In this document: piece by piece, positions 22,564-34,740 of the stretch
How the letters are laid out: each line of letters opens with the position of its first letter
Numbering within the stretch: position 1 is the stretch's first letter
Assembly: GCA_015680685.1 (NCBI GenBank)
Contig: MNCI01026399.1
Coordinates: 62,001-126,000, forward strand
Source: Gnetum montanum
Taxonomy: Eukaryota > Streptophyta > Gnetopsida > Gnetales > Gnetaceae
Length of the DNA stretch: 64,000 nucleotides
Direction: 5' to 3'
Notes under the pieces: generated by a model
What the model was told of the DNA's origin: nothing
Databases searched by the model: none
The model's input: the letters and a program-made list of their open reading frames with translations, nothing else
Program-made: the position numbers and the translations under genes

Positions 22564-25370
22564 ATGATACCAAAGAGGGTAGCACCCATAAGAAGACCAT
22601 CACAATTGAGGGAGAAGTGGCCATCATGAGAAAGGAGGCAACAGCAGCCACAATAGCTCCAAGAACAGGAGGCTAAAGCAACTCTCATGATGGAACCCCT
22701 TCAGGAGGATCCTAAAATAGAATTTTTTCAACAAATTCCCATAGCTAAAACTAGCCAATCAATGCAAGATGAAGAATTAAGGTCAAGACCCAATCTAGAG
22801 GTCACATTGATAGAGGCCTACCTTGAAAAAATTTGAACCAAGGAGATCCAAAGTTCCATTCTCCAACAACTAAATTTTAGACCCTTCTTGGACTTGGTGC
22901 CTGAGGAAGTCTGCACCCAACTCTAGGAGTCTCCCATGTGACCCATTCTCTCTTCTAGTGGACAATGGTACATGGAGGAGACTTACCTATTCTAGAGTAA
23001 CTAATAGGGATATGTGATGGCCAAGATCAAAGATATCACCATCTTCTATTTAGTTTAGGCCATTGTGGAGGCCCTTGGCTTGCCTAATACGAAGATAACA
23101 TTGGTGAAGATATCCACACAAGTGGACCATGAAGCTAATTAACAATGAGTCTAGCATTGCTATGGGATGGACCATAAGGAATACAATGCACTAACCAAGG
23201 TGAAGCATGCATATTTTAAGATAACAGCCTACCACTTGAACCCTATAGTGAGGCCTAGCAAAGTTACAGCCTTCTCCGCCAGTAAGTACATCACTCTAAG
23301 TGGTAAATTTTCCATCAACCTTCCTTAGCTCATCTACCTAAAAATTGAGCACTTCAAAGAAAATGAGTAAGGAAGGAAGACACTCCCCTTCCCATGCCTT
23401 ATTAGAAAACTCTATGGATGGGAGGCATATCACACTATGTCATGCTCCTGCCACATCCTAGATGAAAGATACAGCATCCGCAAAGCTACTAGAAGAGGAG
23501 TGGCCATCACCACCACCTACCAATGAAACAACACCATAAGCCCATGCAGCTACCGAAAGAATAAAAAAAATTTGTGAGTAGTTTCTACAACAACAATATG
23601 GTTTAGTAAGTGATGAAGAGACATTAGTCTACCATCCAAAATTGAGCCATCTCAATGAGGTCACTCGAACCATCATCTACCTAAAGAAGACCACCTCGCT
23701 ATTCTCTACACAAAGAATAAAAGTGCCTACAAGAATGAATCCTAGCATTTGGGAAGTTATAGTATTCATCCTTGGATAAGAGTTCCTTGAATTCTCTAGA
23801 AATGCCACAACTTTTCTGATGTTCCTAGAGGAAGGCAAGGAGGTGACTATCCTGGTGATGAACCATCATGGACAGGAGATAGCAACGAAAGTGTTGGCTA
23901 ATAGGATGGATGAGGCCTTAAACACTCCTATGGTGGTAATGTCACGCATTGCTACCCTAAAATATGTTCAAGCTTTTGCAAGAGCAAGAAGTGGTCAACG
24001 TAGTGCAACCTAAGACAAGGAAGTGTTGGATCGACTAGTGGAAACTAGATAATCGCTTCTAGAGATCTTTGATCTCCCAAATGAAATCATTGCAACCTAG
24101 TTGGAACTACTAGAGATGAAGGGAAAATAAATCATTACCAATTTCCAGCTACATGCAGCCACTCTAAAAAACTAATGGTTGGCTATTGAAGTTGCAACAT
24201 TGTGGGTCCATCTCTTTGACCTTACCATTCTCAACCCAAACCTCAACAAATATAAATCTTTTCAACAACTTCAAAAATAACTTAGATAGGTTGATGCCTC
24301 CTTATTGGAAGGTCTAGCATTCAACACCAATAAGGACTTGGCTCAAGTCCACAAGGAAAACTTGGTCCTTACCAAGGATATTCACAACCTACAAAATTTT
24401 GAGGAGTAGAAGGATCAAATGGTTGAATTCATCTGACAACAATAGGAGTAACTAGCCAAGGTGAACCTTGACTTAAGGAGGTTGACAATGGAGAATCAAA
24501 ATCTCTCCATGGAGGAAGTCCAAGTGCTTCACCAAAAAATAGCCATAGATGTAGATACTTAGAAGAATGAGGACCTAAAATTTGAATGGGTTAAAAACCA
24601 CTACAGGGACCAGGTTGGGCTCCTTGAGGAGGCAAATGAGAAGGAGATTTAGATGGCCAAGATGAAGATGAATGAGGCCCTCTAGCAACTCTAAAAAAGA
24701 GAAGATGTATGGTAGCCAATCTTTAATGGCTTAAACACATACAATAAAGATGAGATTCACCTGAAGGAGTTACAAATAGAGGAGATGATTCAATACATTA
24801 AGCATGTCAACCTCTGATATGGAAATATGACCATGCTGACTATAGGGAAGCAAAGGATAGGGTTGGAAAAATAGGTGGCTAGTTCATACCTCCTATATGA
24901 TGTAGAATTTAAGCACCATAAAGAGATAAAACAAAAGTTGGAGATAGTCAACGCGAAGCTTGAAGTCCTTAGGAGCTTATTCAATGATCAATGATTGATT
25001 GCTGAGAACCTAGTTAGGCGAATGAATGATTATTACAAGTTATAGAACCTAGTAAAGGTGTGCAACATTAATTGAAAGCAATTCGCAATGTGGTTTGTTA
25101 ATGTCAAAGAATTGTTTCCAACAATGTCATGCCAATGGGACATTCTTGTACTAGCCCAGATTGGAAAAACCAAGTGAACTACGTAGGACCCATGCAACAA
25201 AGAGGAAAATATGAAAGTATTGCTAAATTCTTTTAGACTTCTACCAAAAGTAGTAGTAGTAGCAAGATAACCTCAACCGCCTCTACCACTACAAGAGCTA
25301 GAGCCTAGCAAAGGTCCTTTAGCACCCTAAGAGGCTCCACCTTTTGGTATTATTTGAACTTCACCTCATC
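22564..25370 (+). pseudogene. Decayed long 3' ORF of family A (copy A1)
   Basis: This is about 930 codons of degraded reading frame between integrase and the 3' LTR, unrecognised by family. The likely start is ATG at 22564. Readable pieces are VTLIEAYLEKI (near 22800), AKIKDITIFYLV and VEALGLPNTK (23020-23090), and an open stretch at 23819-24013. At 24360-24700 is a leucine-, glutamate- and lysine-rich part (LDLRRLTMENQNLS, EEVQVLHQKIA) that looks like a coiled coil. Near 25080 it has FAMWFVNVKELFPTMSC. Copies occur at 26690-28150 (A2, C-terminal half) and 31560-32098 (Z, N-terminal part). No signal peptide or membrane segment was seen, so an envelope-like role is not supported. Numerous stops make it dead. 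Confidence 0.7.
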
Positions 25371-25590
25371 TTTAAAAATCAGAGGGGTCCTATAATCATT
25401 TTTGGTAAAGGTATTCAATTTTGTTGTCATGGACACACATTTTCGCAATTTTGTACAATTTGGCACTCAGAGTCACTTAGTTAGTTAGATTCAATTAGTC
25501 AATAATTCCATAACTTTCCAACTTTGTAAGAAGCTAGATCCTATTCTTGTTAACACAAGGATGAGTTTTCACTTAGTCTTGGGATTAGGA

Positions 25591-26345
25591 TGAATCATGT
25601 CGACTAGCTGTGTTGATGAGCATGTGTCAATGCAACCCCATCAATGCATGGATACATGTGTCAACACAAATGAATCGATGTAGAGTCAAGTCATGCCTAT
25701 ATAAATACACGTATCCACCACATTTATGGCATGTTAAGTAAGTAGTGTAGATGAACTCTTGTAGTTTTCTTTCTCTACATTTAAAATATTTTCTAAGTAC
25801 CTACAATATGAACCAAAGCATTTGTACAAGTTTTTATTCAAGAATCTTGTACCTAAACACATTGATGTGACCGATAATAAAAATGAACACATTAATCACA
25901 TTCCTTGCAACACTTGGAATATATTAATATTTCTTACTTGCATTTTGTTATTGATGCATTTTATATTTTGTCTTAATTAATCAATGCATTTAATAATGAA
26001 TGTGTAAATATGACCACTTCAAGCATACCATTTAACACTTGGTAATCCCAATAGTGGTAATTTGGTACATCCATTAATTGTTACTTTGTAACCTAGTAGT
26101 GTTGATACAAGTTTAGGATGTGTGCAGTAAGTGGGCCCAAATATTTTTGTTAGGATAGTTAGCCTTAGAGCTATTAGATAGCTAGATTAGTTAATTATAA
26201 ACCATTTATCTTTTCATTCATACTTAGGCTAAAATATATATAAACATAAATATAAATAAATATCATATGCCTTAGTTCTCACTTAATCATACATAAGAGC
26301 CTGCACATTTAAGAGCTAAGAAGATGATGATCATACTTTTCCTTT
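25591..26345 (+). repeat. Family A LTR2, 3'-truncated
   Basis: Starts TGAATCATGTCG right after the remnant of the polypurine tract (gggattagga) and aligns with LTR3 (28337-29235). It loses the last 150 bp or so, breaking off near 26345 where protease sequence begins. A TATA-like tatataaatac lies near 25699. It serves as the 3' LTR of copy A1. Confidence 0.8.
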
Positions 26346-26690
26346 AGTCATAATATTTTTCAAAACCCTAGTAAATGCCCATGGCTATTAACCCTACTGC
26401 ATCTACCTCAAAAAGTACCATCGAGCCACCTTCAAACTAAAAGATTTCTAACATCCTCACTATTATGTTGACTCATGCAATTACTGATTAGATCAAGGTT
26501 GGTCACATTCTTAGGAAATGATGTGATCCTAGGAGTCCCCTCATTTATCTACAAATTGTAGGAAATTAACCATGTAAGGCTCTATTCAATTCAAGTTCCA
26601 GGGTGAACTTAATCTCCCAAGAACCATATAAGACCTAAAACCTAACTTCTATGAAGAAGAGCAACATCAAACATTGCCATGATGGCAAAT
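26346..26690 (+). pseudogene. Family A linker/protease fragment (copy A2)
   Basis: Homologous to A1 3705-4010: ATGGCTATTAACCCTACTGC corresponds to the A1 segment at 3722. The translation has PLIYLQIVGN and the following protease start where the active-site loop is degraded. It breaks off at about 26685, directly joined to the C-terminal half of the 3' ORF. Reverse transcriptase, RNase H and integrase have therefore been deleted from this copy. Confidence 0.75.
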
Positions 26691-28150
26691 ATTCAAACAT
26701 CCACAAGAGTAAGAAGTGGTCAATTAAACATAGCCCAACATGAAGAAGTGTTAGAATAATTGGTGGGATCTAGAAAACCACTTTTGGATATCTTTGATCT
26801 CCCAAATGAGATAACTGCAATCCAGTTAGAGCTACTAGAGATGAAGGGAAAAGTCATTATTTCCAAAGCCCAACTAAAGGCATCCACCACAAAGAACTAA
26901 TAGTTGGCTGTGAAGGTTATGGAGTTGCTGGCCCATCTCTCCAAGCCTGCTATTATCAACCTAAAGCTCATGAGGGATGAATTTTTCCAAAAACTTTAGG
27001 ATAGAATAAGGGAGGTTAAGAATGAAAAAAAACGTAGTGATCTTTCACATGTCCTTATCGAAAGTCATGACCTTTAGCACTGACAATGACTTGTTACAAG
27101 TCCACAAGAAAAACATGGTTCTCACGAAGAATATTCATCACCTGCAAAACATTAAATAATAGAAACACCAAATGCATGAATTTGTAGGACAATAGTAGGA
27201 GCATCTAGCCAAGGTAAATCTTGATCTAAGGAGGTTAGCATTAGAGAATAGGAATCTCTCGATGGAGGAAGTTTGAGCACTTCATCAAAAAATGGCCATT
27301 AAGGTACTCATGTAGAAAAATAAGGCCCTAAAATTTGAATGAGCTAAGAATCATTATAGGGACTAGGCTGGGCTCCTTAAGAAGGTAAATGAAAAAGAGA
27401 TACAACTAGCCAAGACAAGGATGAATGAGGCCCTCTAGATACTCTAGTAAAGAGGCAACATTTGGCAACCAATCTTTAATGGCTTAAATGCATACAATAA
27501 TGAAAAAATTTACCTAAAAGAGTTGAAAATCAAGGAGATGACAAAGTATATGGAGCTTGTTAACCATTGTTATGCAAATTTGGCTATGCTGATAATAGGG
27601 TAACCAAGGACTGAATTGGAAAAGCAAGTGGCTAGTTCATACCTCTTGTATGAGGTGGAATTTAAAAATCACAAGAAGACTAAGTAGTAATTAAAGAAAA
27701 CCAATCTCAAGTTGAAAGTTCTTAGGAGAAAATTTGCTAACCAACAATCTGTTGATGAGAACCTAGCTAAAAGGATGGACAACTACCATGAGCATTAGAA
27801 CCTCATAAACATGTTTGACATTAAACGTAAATAGTTTGTAGCATGGTTTGTCAATGTTAAGGAGTTATTCCTCACAATGTCATGCCTATGGGATATACCT
27901 ATAGTAGATCACATTGGTAAATCCGTGTGGACTACCTATGACCCATGTGGCAAAGAGGAGAAGATGAAGGAACTACTGCATGCTTTTTGACTTCCTTTAA
28001 TAGTAGCAGCAAGTCAACCTTAGCCACCTCCATTACCATAAGTGTCAAAACCTAGCAAAGGGCCTTTAGCTTCATAAGAGCTTCCACCTCCAAGCACCAC
28101 TTGAGAATTTTTCTAGTCTTCAACAACTCAAGGAACTAAAAACTTTATAA
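26690..28150 (+). pseudogene. 3' ORF of family A, C-terminal half (copy A2)
   Basis: Collinear with A1 23955-25370 across its length. Both contain a QARKSGQ / ARSGQ-type start, LDIFDLPNEI, TAIQLELLEMKGK, a coiled-coil-like leucine-rich part (LRRLALENRNLSMEE near 27230) and AWFVNVKELFLTMSC near 27850. Independent stops break each copy. That the same reading frame can be followed in two diverged copies indicates it was once translated, but its function is unknown. Confidence 0.65.
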
Positions 28151-28336
28151 AAGTGTCCAATTTTGTTATCATGGATACCAATTTTATAATCGTGTAAAAT
28201 TTTCCACTCAAAGATGATCAGTTTATCTGTCTGGTTGTCTTTAAGTTAATAAATTTCATACTTCTTTAAATTTTGAAAGAAGCATAATTCCACTTTTGTT
28301 TACTTGAGGATGAGTTTTCAGTCTCGCATGGTGGTA

Positions 28337-29235
28337 TGATAAAGCATTGTATACAAGCTTCATCAATGGGCATGCATCAACGCAGCCCTGTCGACATAGA
28401 TGCATCAACAAGCATGCATCAATGCAGCCCCATCAACATAGATGTGTTGATGTTGATGCAGTCAAAGCCTATATAAATGTGTTCACCAACTGCACTTATG
28501 GCATATTAAGTCCATAGTGTAGCAAAGCACTTTTAGTTTGCTTTCTCTAGAGTTAGAATATTTTTCTCTGAGTGCCCGTAGTATGAATCAAAGAAATGGT
28601 ACAGATCTTTATTTGAGCATCATGTACCTAAACACCTTAGCATGAATGGTAATAAATATGATATTTATGACATTCATTGTAGCACTTGGATAGTTTAATC
28701 TTGCTTATTCACACTTTTCTTTTAATGCACTTTACATTCCTCATCTTAAGTAATTAATGCATTTAATCATGAACACATAAGTACAACCATTTTGAGCATA
28801 ATGTATAATTCTTGGTAATCCTAGTAGTGGCCATTTAGTATGCCCATTAATCATTACTTGGTAATTTAGTAGCATTAATACTAGTTTAGGATGTGTCTAG
28901 TAAGTGGGAATGGCTACTTATATTAAGATAGTTAGTCACTAGAATAGATGAGTAGTTAAATAGTCAATTATTAAACCTTCATTTATTCACCTTGCACTTA
29001 AGCTAAATATATATATATATACCAAAAAATAAATACCATAAGCTTTAACTTACATTCAACCATACACAAAAAATAGCACAAGTATGAATTAGGAAGATAA
29101 TGATCACATGACCCCTTAATTCATAGTTTACGACTATGGGAAAACTTAGGAACTAAGTCTATGGAATTCAACCATATCACTAGTACACTCTTTTGAATCA
29201 TTTGTTTGGGTGTAGGATATACTCATTTCTCATCA
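28337..29235 (+). repeat. Family A LTR3 (899 bp)
   Basis: Starts TGATAAAGC after the polypurine tract remnant (catggtggta) and ends CTCATCA-like ttctcatca at 29235. Full-length match to LTR1. A TATA-like tatataaatg lies near 28470. It is the 3' LTR of copy A2 and is followed at once by integrase tail sequence of copy Z. Confidence 0.88.
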
Positions 29236-29500
29236 ATAGTCCTCATGATAAATGAAGTGCATAAGGAATACAACAAGTAATGACATGATGCTAGAATAAG
29301 AAGAGTTGAATTTCAACAAGAAGACAAGGTTCTCTATTGGAACCTCACATATATGCCTCAACAAACTAAGTTTCAAACACTATGAAAAGGACCCTATACT
29401 ATGCATTTAAATTTTTCTTCTAGGACCATGATCATTTAGCACCCAACAAGCTCACAAAAGCATATGATGGTAAACATCCAACAGGTGAAGCCCTTCAAAG
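29236..29500 (+). pseudogene. Family A integrase C-terminal tail (copy Z)
   Basis: Matches A1 7110-7271 joined to 18394-18500: a lysine-rich part, a QGSLLEPHIYA-like segment where A1 has KVLYWKLMHV, then KRTLYYAFKFFF. Nothing earlier than the integrase tail is present, because the LTR3 end abuts it directly. It has stops and frameshifts. Confidence 0.7.
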
Positions 29501-31559
29501 ACTTTAAAGAAATCAAAGCGAATAATGACATCTTAACATAATGGCAAGCATGCTCTATTTTCATGATCTTCTTCTTTCAACTTAGTCATGGAAGAGACAA
29601 TCACCTAACTTCACCCCTCTTATGAGGATGAATTTTTCACTTTTTATTTTACACCATCTTTAATTTATTTTTTCATTCATCCTACACTTTTTATTTTTTT
29701 GAACTTTTTGACTTTCTTCTATATATTTTTATTATTTTTCTTTATTTTAGTTTTTATGTTTTTAGGTCTTTTCATCATCATCATCATCATTTTTGTTATT
29801 TTTATTATTATTTTCAAATTTGTTTCATCAAGATGATTGTTTCCATGTATTGGAACTATGTTTTATACCAATAGTTGTCAATCACATGATGGTACAAGGC
29901 AGTGAGTCCATGACATCCATCCATTTCATTTCTATTAATAAGAAATTCATATCATGGAGAAACTATGATTATTTCTTACAAAACTAAAAAGAACTTGTAA
30001 TTTGATTACCAAAAGAAAGGGGAAATGATCAAGGGCAAATGAAATAGGGTGTGGTATTAAGGAGATTTGTTGAGCCTTTTAGCTTCTTCAATGAGTATCA
30101 TGATGCTATGGAAATATATCATTCCTCATATTTTAATCTTAAATAAAAGTATGTACTTTGTTATGTGTGATTACCTTGAAGAAATACAAGGATAAAATCA
30201 CACATCTTTGAAGACCTCTTGGGAAAAAAGCATTGATTATGAGGCTAGAAAGACATGTCACCCATGCATGAAGGCACCCCTCTAACTAAGGCTCAAATTT
30301 CTTCCACCAAATTGCAACATTTAACTACTTCATTATTCCTTTCTTATTGAGTAATGGTATTCTCTTATGATTGTAATGATCTCATGATTGTAAGTTTACA
30401 GGGTAAGGTGATGCGAGGCCACTCATACTAGTATCAACTTGGTTTGGAACCTAGATGGAAAGGTTTATGGATCAATTTGACCACTAAATACACAAGAACC
30501 TCATGTCAATATGGTAAGATATCTCACATCCCTATTCTTATAATCCCTTCCAATTTCCATTATTCACCTCACTGCTAACTACCATGATTCACCTTATGAC
30601 TCTTATTTAGAATAGTGTAGGACCTTAAAAGCTATGGTTGTATTGGTATGTTTTCTAACCTGGATCAACATTAGATTTTTAAAGTGCCTAAGGACACCTT
30701 GTGACATGGTTATGCAAGATGATTTATGACATGGACCTAGTTTGAAGAGGACCCACTTACACAACTATTAAACATCTAGCTTATAATCCATCATTGCATG
30801 CCCATATTCATTCAGCTATAATCCTAATGACATGAATCATCCAACTTTGTTTGTTTTTCAACTTGATTTTTGCCTTGAAAACATGACATTTCCAAATCTA
30901 ATTATGAGCTTCTTTGTGTCAAAAACCTTACCTAGAGCCTGATGTTTATTATCTACATCTTTAGAACTTATTTTCCATTTCTATTTGATCTTACATTTGC
31001 TTTTAAATTTCCAAAAATTCCTTAGCTTTTTAATGGAAAAATTTAGCTTATAGCTACATTGACATAGTCAAATGCATTGACACACCCTCATTAATGCAAC
31101 ACAAAAATAACATATATATGTGTGACACTTAGCTAAATTTTTCATATTTTCTTCCAAACATGAAAGGATTTTTTGCCATTTTTAGAGCCTAGAAGCTTCC
31201 AAGAGTTATAACTCCTTCTCAGATCATCCAATTGCACCTATTCTTTGACCTATGAGCTTTTAGAGATAAGCTATATGTCATAGGGGCATCAATAAGTAAT
31301 TTTCTAACAAAATTTCCAACACTTCAAAGGTAGTTAATTTAGCTAAGATATTAAAATAATAATAAAAAATCAAACATATCAACATAATTAACTACCTTCG
31401 GACTCCAAAAATTTAAGCATATAAAACCATTTATTAGTTTTAGCATTTAAAATTTTTTCACTAACAATAACCAAAGGTGATCGAAAGGTACATAGGCTTA
31501 AGAATTCAAGCCAAGAAACTAATTCATGATCATTCATATAATTGCAAATGACATCTAAA
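29501..31559 (+). mobile_element. Family A 3' noncoding region (copy Z)
   Basis: Collinear with 18561-20030 plus 22034-22563 of copy A1, without the solo LTR. Landmarks are cttagtcatggaagaga (29580), cagtgagtccatgac (29902), gcacccctctaactaagg (30274) and a TGCATTGACACACCC motif (31073). No gene is recognised. The short open frame at 29793-29987 is noncoding by comparison with the other copies. Confidence 0.7.
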
Positions 31560-32098
31560 CAAGGTCTAAAAGTGGCTAGGCTATCGCAACCTAGGGAGAA
31601 ATAGCTAATTGAAGGAAAATGATAATAACAATAATAGTAGAAGGAGTAAGTTGTTGGGAAAATTCATGTCACGAGGCCTTTGAGAGAAGAGCGTGAGGTG
31701 AAATCTCTTCATCAAATTCCCATAGAAGAAATGGAATAATCAAGGTAATATGAGATACCAAGACCTAGACCAAAGTTAGAGATGACCTTAATAGAGGCAT
31801 GCCTAAAAAAGTTTTGAAGCAACGAAATCCAAAGTATGGTTTTTTAAGAACTAAACTATGGATCTTTTTTGGAATTTTCACTAGGGGATATCTGGGCATA
31901 GTTGTAGGCATCATCGCTATATTCCATCATTTCCATCAATGGGGAACAGTGCTTGGAAAAATCCTATCTCTTTTAGAACAATCACTAGGAAGATGCAGTA
32001 GTGAAACTCAAGGATATAACCATCTCCTACTTGATGGAGGCCATAGCAAAGGCCCTTGGATTACCCAACACTTGGGAAAAATTAACTGAGGTATCAAT
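31560..32098 (+). pseudogene. 3' ORF of family A, N-terminal part (copy Z), cut by C1
   Basis: Matches A1 22700-23100. Readable pieces are LEMTLIEACLKKF (31778), VKLKDITISYLMEAIAKALG (near 32005) and GLPNTWEKLTEVSI (near 32060). The match stops at 32098, exactly where the C1 LTR begins with TGAAACACC. Together with A1 it confirms a shared ORF downstream of integrase. Confidence 0.75.
32094..32098 (+). repeat. Candidate left target-site duplication of C1
   Basis: tcaat precedes the LTR start TGAAACACC at 32099. The right-hand copy is not visible because C1 is broken at 34740. Confidence 0.35.
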
Positions 32099-33898
32099 TG
32101 AAACACCATAAAATTTTAGGACCTCCATGTTTTGGCAAGGTTCGGGAATTTAGGCAAGGGATTCGACAAGTGCAGCGTCATGATCATTGGGCAATAAAGT
32201 GTAGACACCGAAGGTAGACTGTGCAGTCTGATAAGTTTTCTACTTCCAAGACTGGTAGGCTTGTCGGACTCACCAATCTGCCCAAATGAATAGTTGTCCT
32301 AGCTGACAGTCTACCAAGAGACCATGTCTAGAGTTGTCGATGGTGTTCAGGATGGACAAAATAGTTCGGCAAGTTTTCTAGTAGAAAAGACTACTATGCT
32401 GCGCAGTGTAGCAAGCCTTCGAAAAATCAATCAAGCATCTGAATTACAAGCTTTGGCAAGATGTTTGTGCAAGGCAAAGTCAAAATTCAGCCAACACAGG
32501 GTGCTACGCTATGCTACGCTACATAGCGTAGCACAATGTAGCAAGGGAGAAACACGCAAACCCTTCTCTCCTAAGCCGTTGCGGCAAAAGGACTGCATTT
32601 AACAGCATTTTGGCTTCCAAAACTACCCTTTCTCAGTTAGCCCTTAAACCACAAGCAAAGTTTTCTTGTGAAACCCCGCAATTTTAACAGAAATGCATGT
32701 TACATTGGCTGCTATGCTACATAGCATAGCATAGCGTAGCAAAGATGAAAATCAATAAAATGCTCCAAAGATTAATCCAGCATGCACCAAGGCTTCCAGC
32801 AAATGCTGTTGACTACAATGCAAGTTTCCTGTTCAAACCAGTGGCTACGCTATGCTACGCTACATAGCGTAGCACAACGTAGCAAGTAGCTACGCTATGT
32901 CAATGTGCTAGATAGTGTAAGTGATGCAAAGTTGACAGAGGCATCAAGACATCTTCAACTAGCTCTATAGCTTGTTAGCAATAACTAAGCTCGCCATGAT
33001 CAGCGACTTTGTTCCACTTTAGCATACCCCTTAGTCCATCCCCCAAAATTTGTCGCTACACTTGATCCTATTCATAAGGATAGGGAAGATGTAGTCCTAG
33101 GGCAGAGACTCCATTTCTACTTACATTGCTAGCACACTGGATTCCAGTATGTGCAATTTCAACAACATGATTACAACGTATCAAAGTTAGCGACCAGCAC
33201 AACACGCCTACATGGTACTATCATGTTTGCATATTTTGGAGTCCAAGACACGTGGCACCTAAACCACCTTTTCTCCTACTCTTGGCCCTATAAATACCCC
33301 AACAAACAAAGTTCAAAGGGTTGGCTTTTCTGGGGGGCATTCTTCATCAAAAGAGTTGGCATTTTTGCATTAACAAGAGCAGTTAGCTTATTAGCTTTTT
33401 GCATCGACTGGTTGGCTTGTTGATTGGCTTTTTGCATAGTTGGCTTTCCAGATTAGCTTTTGGCACAGTTGGCTTTTAAGTTCGCACTCGAGGGTATAGT
33501 TGGCATGTTTTGAGCATTCTGGTTACCTCTGAGATTCCTGTGCCTCCCAGTGTTACACAACCGATTGTATCCATCTCAACAAAGTAAAGCTATGATCTTG
33601 AGGCGGTGCATTCTCTCGCTCTAGTTTTCTTTACGTTTCTATTTATTATCATCGTATTTTGCATCATTTTCATCCTATCACATTTAATAATCATCATATT
33701 ACGTTATGAGCATCGTTTCTAAAGTAAACGTCTGCGAAAGGTTAAGTCACACCTATTAAGTCCCTGTTTGATCAACAAGACCATTCAGGGCACCCTGAAT
33801 CCATTTTCTTCAGCAAGGCCCCCACATGGATCTGGGGTTAAACTGTTTCGCCTGATGACCTCTCGGTGTTCCATCCACTAACTTTTTTGGTCGTAACA
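32099..33898 (+). repeat. C1 5' LTR (family C, 1.8 kb)
   Basis: Starts TGAAACACCATAAAATTTTAG and ends GGTCGTAACA. The ends match the solo LTR (20031-22033) and the C2 LTRs. A TATA box (TATAAATACC) lies at 33288-33297 and a primer-binding site follows. U3 carries three near-identical palindromes (32503-32532, 32711-32725, 32844-32873) built on GCTACGCTATG / CATAGCGTAGC. Confidence 0.88.
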
Positions 33899-33903
33899 AT
33901 TTT

Positions 33904-33921
33904 TGGCACTAGAAGGAGGGC
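33904..33921 (+). other. C1 primer-binding site
   Basis: TGGCACTAGAAGGAGGGC begins five bases after the LTR end. It differs by one base from TGGCGCTAGAAGGAGGGC at the equivalent place in C2b (49156-49173, minus). The priming tRNA was not identified. Confidence 0.75.
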
Positions 33922-34740
33922 CTTTCGGTGCCTTTTTCGTGTCCTACGGGTAGTCCTATGGGTTGTTTACGCATTATGTGTTGCAGATTGGTCACTACAA
34001 TGATTCCTTTGGAATCTAGTAGGACAAAAAGCCTCTGATCTCCTCTTGATTTCCGTGTTTCCTAGTTTGCAATTTTTTCCTTTTTCAATACACAAGATGA
34101 TTTCGACAACCACCACTATTTCGACCTTGAGCCTTGAGGCTCCTTTCTTAGCCCAAAGCACCATGGATGCTAAACAACCACCTAGCTTGGTGATGGTTCC
34201 ACGCCAATCCCTTAGGGTTTGACACTTATCACCCAAGTTTTTAACAAAATACGCAGAGCATTACAACTTCATTTGTGCAAAGGTCTACGCAGATTTGCCC
34301 CTGGATCGCTAAGAACTCAAGCACAAATGCAGTTTTGAGTTCCTTTATTGAAATGGGAGGGAGTTTGTCCCTAACCTCGATGTTTCCATCCCCCTTGCAA
34401 AGACGTATCAGTGGATCTTCGATCAGTTGCTACGAGTCACTAGGCCTAAGGAGCGAGACACGCTATCCCATTGCAATGAAGAATTCTAGGATGGGCAGGA
34501 AGATCTAGACTCCCAGTCTGAGGGGGTGGCCAAACTTACCCTGTGACCGTCCCTTCTGCCATGGCCTTTAAGTCAAACCCTCTTTTTGCAATGGCTCCCT
34601 TTGCGATCACTACAAATCCATGTCAATCTACGCTCTCATCCGCAATGGGCAGCCATCTTGCATCCTCAACGTATCAGCAGGCACCTCCCTCAATTTCATA
34701 CCCAAGCACTCTTCCCCCCTATTCCATCCCATCCTCATAC
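33922..34740 (+). pseudogene. C1 leader and gag N-terminal remnant
   Basis: After a leader of about 160 bp, translation from about 34087 gives a threonine- and proline-rich start. Then (34265-34440) comes AKVYADLPLDR, EFVPNLDVSIPLAKTYQ and FDQLL. These align with the gag start of C2b (KIQANLPIDRIERD, CEFIPSAFDI, 48566-48339). The rest is rich in proline, serine and glutamine and ends at 34740, where the oppositely oriented C2a LTR begins. Stops near 34312, 34488 and 34543 show that it is dead. The first 230 codons or so of gag are all that is left of this copy's coding region. Confidence 0.65.
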
